Below are positions 13,748 through 16,641 of a stretch of DNA of 16,641 nt, in pieces. Every line of letters starts with the position of its first letter. Position 1 is the stretch's first letter. The notes beneath the pieces were generated by a model. It was not told where the DNA came from and did no database searches. It saw nothing but the letters and a program-made list of their open reading frames with translations. Source of the stretch: UBA3263 sp964554335 (GTDB taxonomy: Bacteria; Bacteroidota; Bacteroidia; Bacteroidales; Muribaculaceae); assembly GCA_964554335.1 (NCBI GenBank), contig CAZKOF010000045.1, forward strand, positions 1-16,641, in the 5' to 3' direction. The position numbers were made by a program, and so were the translations under genes.

Positions 13748-16159
13748 ATGAAATCCCGAATTCACATTATAATCACTATATTTATACTCCTCTTTGGAGT
13801 TACCCGCGGCGCCGCAAAAGTAACAATCAGCGGAAAAGTCAGCCATGGCGACGGCAATGCCAACGAGCCGCTCGAGTTCGTTTCCGTCGCAATCAGAGGC
13901 ACTGCCATCGGAACATACACCGACCTTCAGGGATCCTACTCTCTCCAGGCCCCGGAGTCCGACACGATTTCCGTCGTGTTTCACTGCATCGGCTACCACG
14001 ACGTAACCCGCAAACTCATCGCCCCACAAGGCTCCGTGAGCCTCAACGTTAAGATGCTCCCCTCGACCGAACTATCCGAACTCGAGGTAACGGAGTTCCG
14101 CAAGCAGACCGACGGCATGCAGCGCATCGACCATCAGGCCTACAAGCTCGCCGCCGACGCCAGCGGCGGAACCGTTGAATCGCTGCTGACAACAATGGCA
14201 GGCGTGCACTCCTCCAACGAGCTATCGTCGCAATACTCCGTGCGCGGCGGAAGCTACGACGAAAACTCCGTCTACATCAACGGCGTCGAAATCTATCGCC
14301 CACAACTCATCAGCTCCGGCCAGCAGGAAGGCCTCTCCGTCATCAACCCCGCCCTGGTAAAAGAGGTCAACTTCTCAACCGGCGGCTTCTCGGCCGAATA
14401 TGGCGACCGTATGAGTTCCGTTCTCGACATAACCTACCGCCAGCCCGAAGCCTTCGAAGGACAGGTTGCCGGATCATTCCAGGGCGCATCAATCGCAATC
14501 GGTCAGGGCACGAAGCGTTTCTCCCAACTCCACGGTCTCCGCTACAAGCGCAACAACACCCTGCTCTCGAAACTCGAAACCCGCGGCGAATACAACCCGA
14601 ACTACTTCGACTACCAGACCAACCTCAATTTCCGCATCAACCAGCAGTGGAAAGTCTCTTTCCTCGGCAACATCTCGATCAATAACTACGAATTCAAGCC
14701 CCAAACCCGCGAAACCAACTTCGGGACCTCGACCGACGCCAAGCAGTTCACCGTCTACTTCGACGGCATGGAAAAAGACCGCTTCGAAACATACTTCGGC
14801 GCCGCGATGGTCAACTTCCGCCCTAACCGGGCCTCAGATTTCACCATCCTCGCCTCGGGCTACTACACCAACGAACTCGTCAGCTACGACATCTCCGGTG
14901 AATACTGGCTCGACCAGGCCGGCACCGGCACGGTTGGCGGCGAACTCGGTGTCGGGAAATACAAAGAACACGCCCGAAATCGCCTGCGCGGCTCAGTATT
15001 CACCCTCTCGCTGCGCGGCAACACCTCCATCAGCGACCATAACCTCAGTTATGGCCTGAGCTATAACATCGAAAAAATCCGCGACCGAGCCTCCGAGTGG
15101 GAGATGCGCGACTCCTCGGGCTACTCCCTGCCCTACGACCCCGAGGCCGTCAGAGTAGTCTACAACCAGTCGTCACACAACGACCTCGCCTCATCACGCC
15201 TGGCCATCTTCGCCCAGGACTCCTGGCGCATGCAATCCGCCCTCGGTTACTGGACCCTCAACTACGGCCTGCGCGCAAGCTACTGGAGCTTCAACCGCGA
15301 ATTTCTCCTATCACCGCGTGCTTCGGTCGGCTTCGTTCCCGAAGCCCATTCCTCATGGGCCTTCCGATTTGCAACCGGACTATACTATCAGTCGCCATTC
15401 TACAAAGAGTATCGCCAACCCGTCGAAGACGCCGACGGCAACCTCATCATTCGCCTCAACGACAAAATCAAGTCGCAACGCTCGCTGCAGTTCATTCTCG
15501 GAACCGACTACTCCTTCCGCACACTCAACCGCCCTTTCAAACTCTCGGCCGAAGCATACTATAAAGCTATGGGGCGCCTCATCCCATACGAAATCGACAA
15601 CCTCAAACTCAACTACTCCGGAGTCAATGGCGGCAACGGCTACGCCCTCGGCCTCGACCTGAAACTCTTCGGACAGTTCGTTCCCGGCTCCGACTCCTGG
15701 ATATCATTTTCGTTAATGAAAACGCAGGAAACCCTCAACGGCGTCAAGGTTCCCCGCCCTACCGACCAGCGCTACTCCGTGGCCCTCTACTTCACCGACT
15801 ATTTCCCCAAATTCCCCAAACTCAAATTTTCGCTGCGCGGCATCTTCTCCGACGGCCTCCCCGTCACCCCGCCACGCTCCACCCGCGACAAGGGTTACTT
15901 CCGCACTCCCGCCTACAAGCGCGTCGACATCGGCCTGAGCTACGCCCTGCTCTCCCAGCCAAAAGACGGCGAAACCAAACGCTCCGGCTTCTGGGGCAAC
16001 TTCAAAAGCATCTGGATCGGCCTCGACTGCTTCAACCTGCTCGACATCTCCAACGTCAGTTCATACTACTGGGTTACCGACGTCAACGAAATCCAATACG
16101 CCGTCCCCAACTACCTGACCCGCCGCCAGTTCAACATCCGCCTCACCCTCGACTTCTAA
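13748..16159 (+). CDS. TonB-dependent outer-membrane receptor
   Basis: The 803-residue product takes up an unknown ligand across the outer membrane with energy passed on by TonB. A signal peptide covers about 1-23. A carboxypeptidase-regulatory-like beta domain follows at about 26-110 (ISGKVS, GTYTDLQGSYSL). Next comes the plug domain at about 125-235, with LLTTMAGVHSSN, QYSVRGGSYDENSVYINGVEIY and AEYGDRMSSVLDI. The rest is the barrel, ending in the usual C-terminal phenylalanine (RLTLDF). It is shorter than SusC-type receptors (about 1000 residues), and no SusD-like gene follows, so it is not a classic glycan-uptake pair. The coding strand is strikingly C-rich in third positions, more than in the upstream genes. 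It stands alone between the AT-rich region and a convergent gene. The substrate cannot be read from the sequence. Confidence 0.93.
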   Translation: MKSRIHIIITIFILLFGVTRGAAKVTISGKVSHGDGNANEPLEFVSVAIRGTAIGTYTDLQGSYSLQAPESDTISVVFHCIGYHDVTRKLIAPQGSVSLNVKMLPSTELSELEVTEFRKQTDGMQRIDHQAYKLAADASGGTVESLLTTMAGVHSSNELSSQYSVRGGSYDENSVYINGVEIYRPQLISSGQQEGLSVINPALVKEVNFSTGGFSAEYGDRMSSVLDITYRQPEAFEGQVAGSFQGASIAIGQGTKRFSQLHGLRYKRNNTLLSKLETRGEYNPNYFDYQTNLNFRINQQWKVSFLGNISINNYEFKPQTRETNFGTSTDAKQFTVYFDGMEKDRFETYFGAAMVNFRPNRASDFTILASGYYTNELVSYDISGEYWLDQAGTGTVGGELGVGKYKEHARNRLRGSVFTLSLRGNTSISDHNLSYGLSYNIEKIRDRASEWEMRDSSGYSLPYDPEAVRVVYNQSSHNDLASSRLAIFAQDSWRMQSALGYWTLNYGLRASYWSFNREFLLSPRASVGFVPEAHSSWAFRFATGLYYQSPFYKEYRQPVEDADGNLIIRLNDKIKSQRSLQFILGTDYSFRTLNRPFKLSAEAYYKAMGRLIPYEIDNLKLNYSGVNGGNGYALGLDLKLFGQFVPGSDSWISFSLMKTQETLNGVKVPRPTDQRYSVALYFTDYFPKFPKLKFSLRGIFSDGLPVTPPRSTRDKGYFRTPAYKRVDIGLSYALLSQPKDGETKRSGFWGNFKSIWIGLDCFNLLDISNVSSYYWVTDVNEIQYAVPNYLTRRQFNIRLTLDF

Positions 16160-16233
16160 CCCCCGCCAACATGAGGTTGTGAACGAATGCACTTGCCCCG
16201 GGACACATCAAGCCGATTTATCAGTTTTCCAAA

Positions 16234-16265
16234 ATATCAGCCGATCGCTAAATATCGGCAGATAT
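16234..16265. terminator. Possible shared terminator hairpin
   Basis: ATATC-A-GCCGAT (16234-16245) pairs with ATCGGC-A-GATAT (16254-16265), leaving a central A-A mismatch and an eight-base loop. It lies in the 138-base gap between the receptor gene and the convergent thioredoxin-like gene. On the minus strand it is followed by TTTT, so it suits the minus-strand gene better. On the plus strand no T-run follows. Confidence 0.5.
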
Positions 16266-16297
16266 ACCGGAAATCATCGATGTCTTGATTTGAAACG

Positions 16298-16641
16298 CTA
16301 TTTAATCATATTCGTGAGATATGTTTCAAGCCTTGTCAGAGTGGTATCTTTCAGAATCACCTTCTTCTTTCCGTCGAGCAGGTAGATGGTGGGCATGGCG
16401 CGCAGCACCCACAGCTCCCTGTCCTGTATGTCATCCATGTCCATGGCCACCGTCCAGGCCTCAGGCAGCGATGCCTTGGTGCTGTCCCAAGTCTCGCGGT
16501 CGCCTTCGGCATAGACGGCGAGCACGGAGAGGCTGCCGTCGGCGGCGAGTCCGGCGATAAGGCGGTCGTCGGCGAGACCGGACAAGATTTCGCGGCAGTT
16601 GTCGCATGTGGGGTCATAGAAAATGAGGATTGTAGCCCCGG
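16298..16641 (-). CDS. Thioredoxin-fold protein, 3' part only
   Basis: The reading frame on the minus strand stays open to the right edge, so only the last 113 or so residues are present and the start is missing. The first visible residues read GATILIFYDPTCDNCREIL, a thioredoxin-type strand followed by a CxxC redox motif (CDNC). Later VLRAMPTIYLLDGKKKVILKD provides the cis-proline (MPT) segment of the fold. The combination resembles the DUF5106/TlpA-like thioredoxin proteins of Bacteroidales, which are usually exported and may act in periplasmic thiol exchange. A TTG at 16585 is a possible start by frame alone, but it would remove the CxxC and is not the real one. The gene converges on the receptor gene. 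Confidence 0.8.
   Translation of the reverse strand, partial: GATILIFYDPTCDNCREILSGLADDRLIAGLAADGSLSVLAVYAEGDRETWDSTKASLPEAWTVAMDMDDIQDRELWVLRAMPTIYLLDGKKKVILKDTTLTRLETYLTNMIK

Noticed and set aside
13395..13751. Possible 118-residue protein in the AT-rich region
   Set aside because: The composition follows the AT-rich DNA, it crosses the large hairpin and the receptor promoter, overlaps the receptor start, and resembles no known family.
14466..15059. Open frame of 197 codons inside the receptor gene
   Set aside because: A low-complexity Ser/Thr/Pro-rich product caused by strong codon bias of the receptor gene in another frame.

Overview
The window looks like a chromosome segment of a Bacteroidales bacterium, possibly of the Muribaculaceae type. 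The phylum-level evidence is good: promoters fit the Bacteroidetes consensus TTTG-N19-21-TAnnTTTG, most genes start without a Shine-Dalgarno sequence, and the RNA polymerase omega subunit and the BamD lipoprotein are of the Bacteroidetes type. The family-level guess rests only on GC-rich, C-ending codon use and is weak.

Positions 1-37 carry a leftward promoter for a gene outside the window, back to back with a rightward promoter at 41-71. From 99 to 12439 all genes lie on the plus strand in a very tight array, many overlapping by 4 to 17 bases. The order is yicC, gmk, nadD, a DUF5063 protein, cdsA, a CpsB/YwqE-type PHP phosphatase, a Wzi-like outer-membrane protein and a small lipocalin-like lipoprotein. 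A second promoter at 6287-6317 then starts bamD, rpoZ (omega), aroE, yifB/comM, two rhomboid genes and a membrane-anchored endonuclease/exonuclease/phosphatase protein. This is mostly housekeeping: nucleotide and NAD supply, phospholipid precursor (CDP-diacylglycerol), outer-membrane assembly, transcription and shikimate synthesis. Two genes with a surface-polysaccharide flavour sit in the middle.

At 12442-12966 an XRE-type regulator gene runs on the minus strand, ending 2 bases from the last operon gene. It is followed by 781 bases (12967-13747) of strongly AT-rich DNA without a credible gene. This stretch holds the regulator's promoter, a promoter for the downstream receptor gene, several inverted repeats (one perfect 13-bp pair forming a nested hairpin), an 18-bp direct repeat and an excess of the word ATTTGC/GCAAAT. 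It is the least explained part of the window.

From 13748 to 16159 lies a TonB-dependent outer-membrane receptor of about 800 residues, not of the long SusC type. It converges on the 3' part of a thioredoxin-fold gene (CxxC visible) that runs off the right edge; an imperfect hairpin between them may serve as terminator.

No tRNA, rRNA, CRISPR array, insertion sequence or phage gene was recognised. I found no convincing new multi-gene system. The best leads are the AT-rich regulatory region, the second rhomboid with altered conserved residues, and the phosphatase/Wzi pair embedded in a lipid and nucleotide operon.
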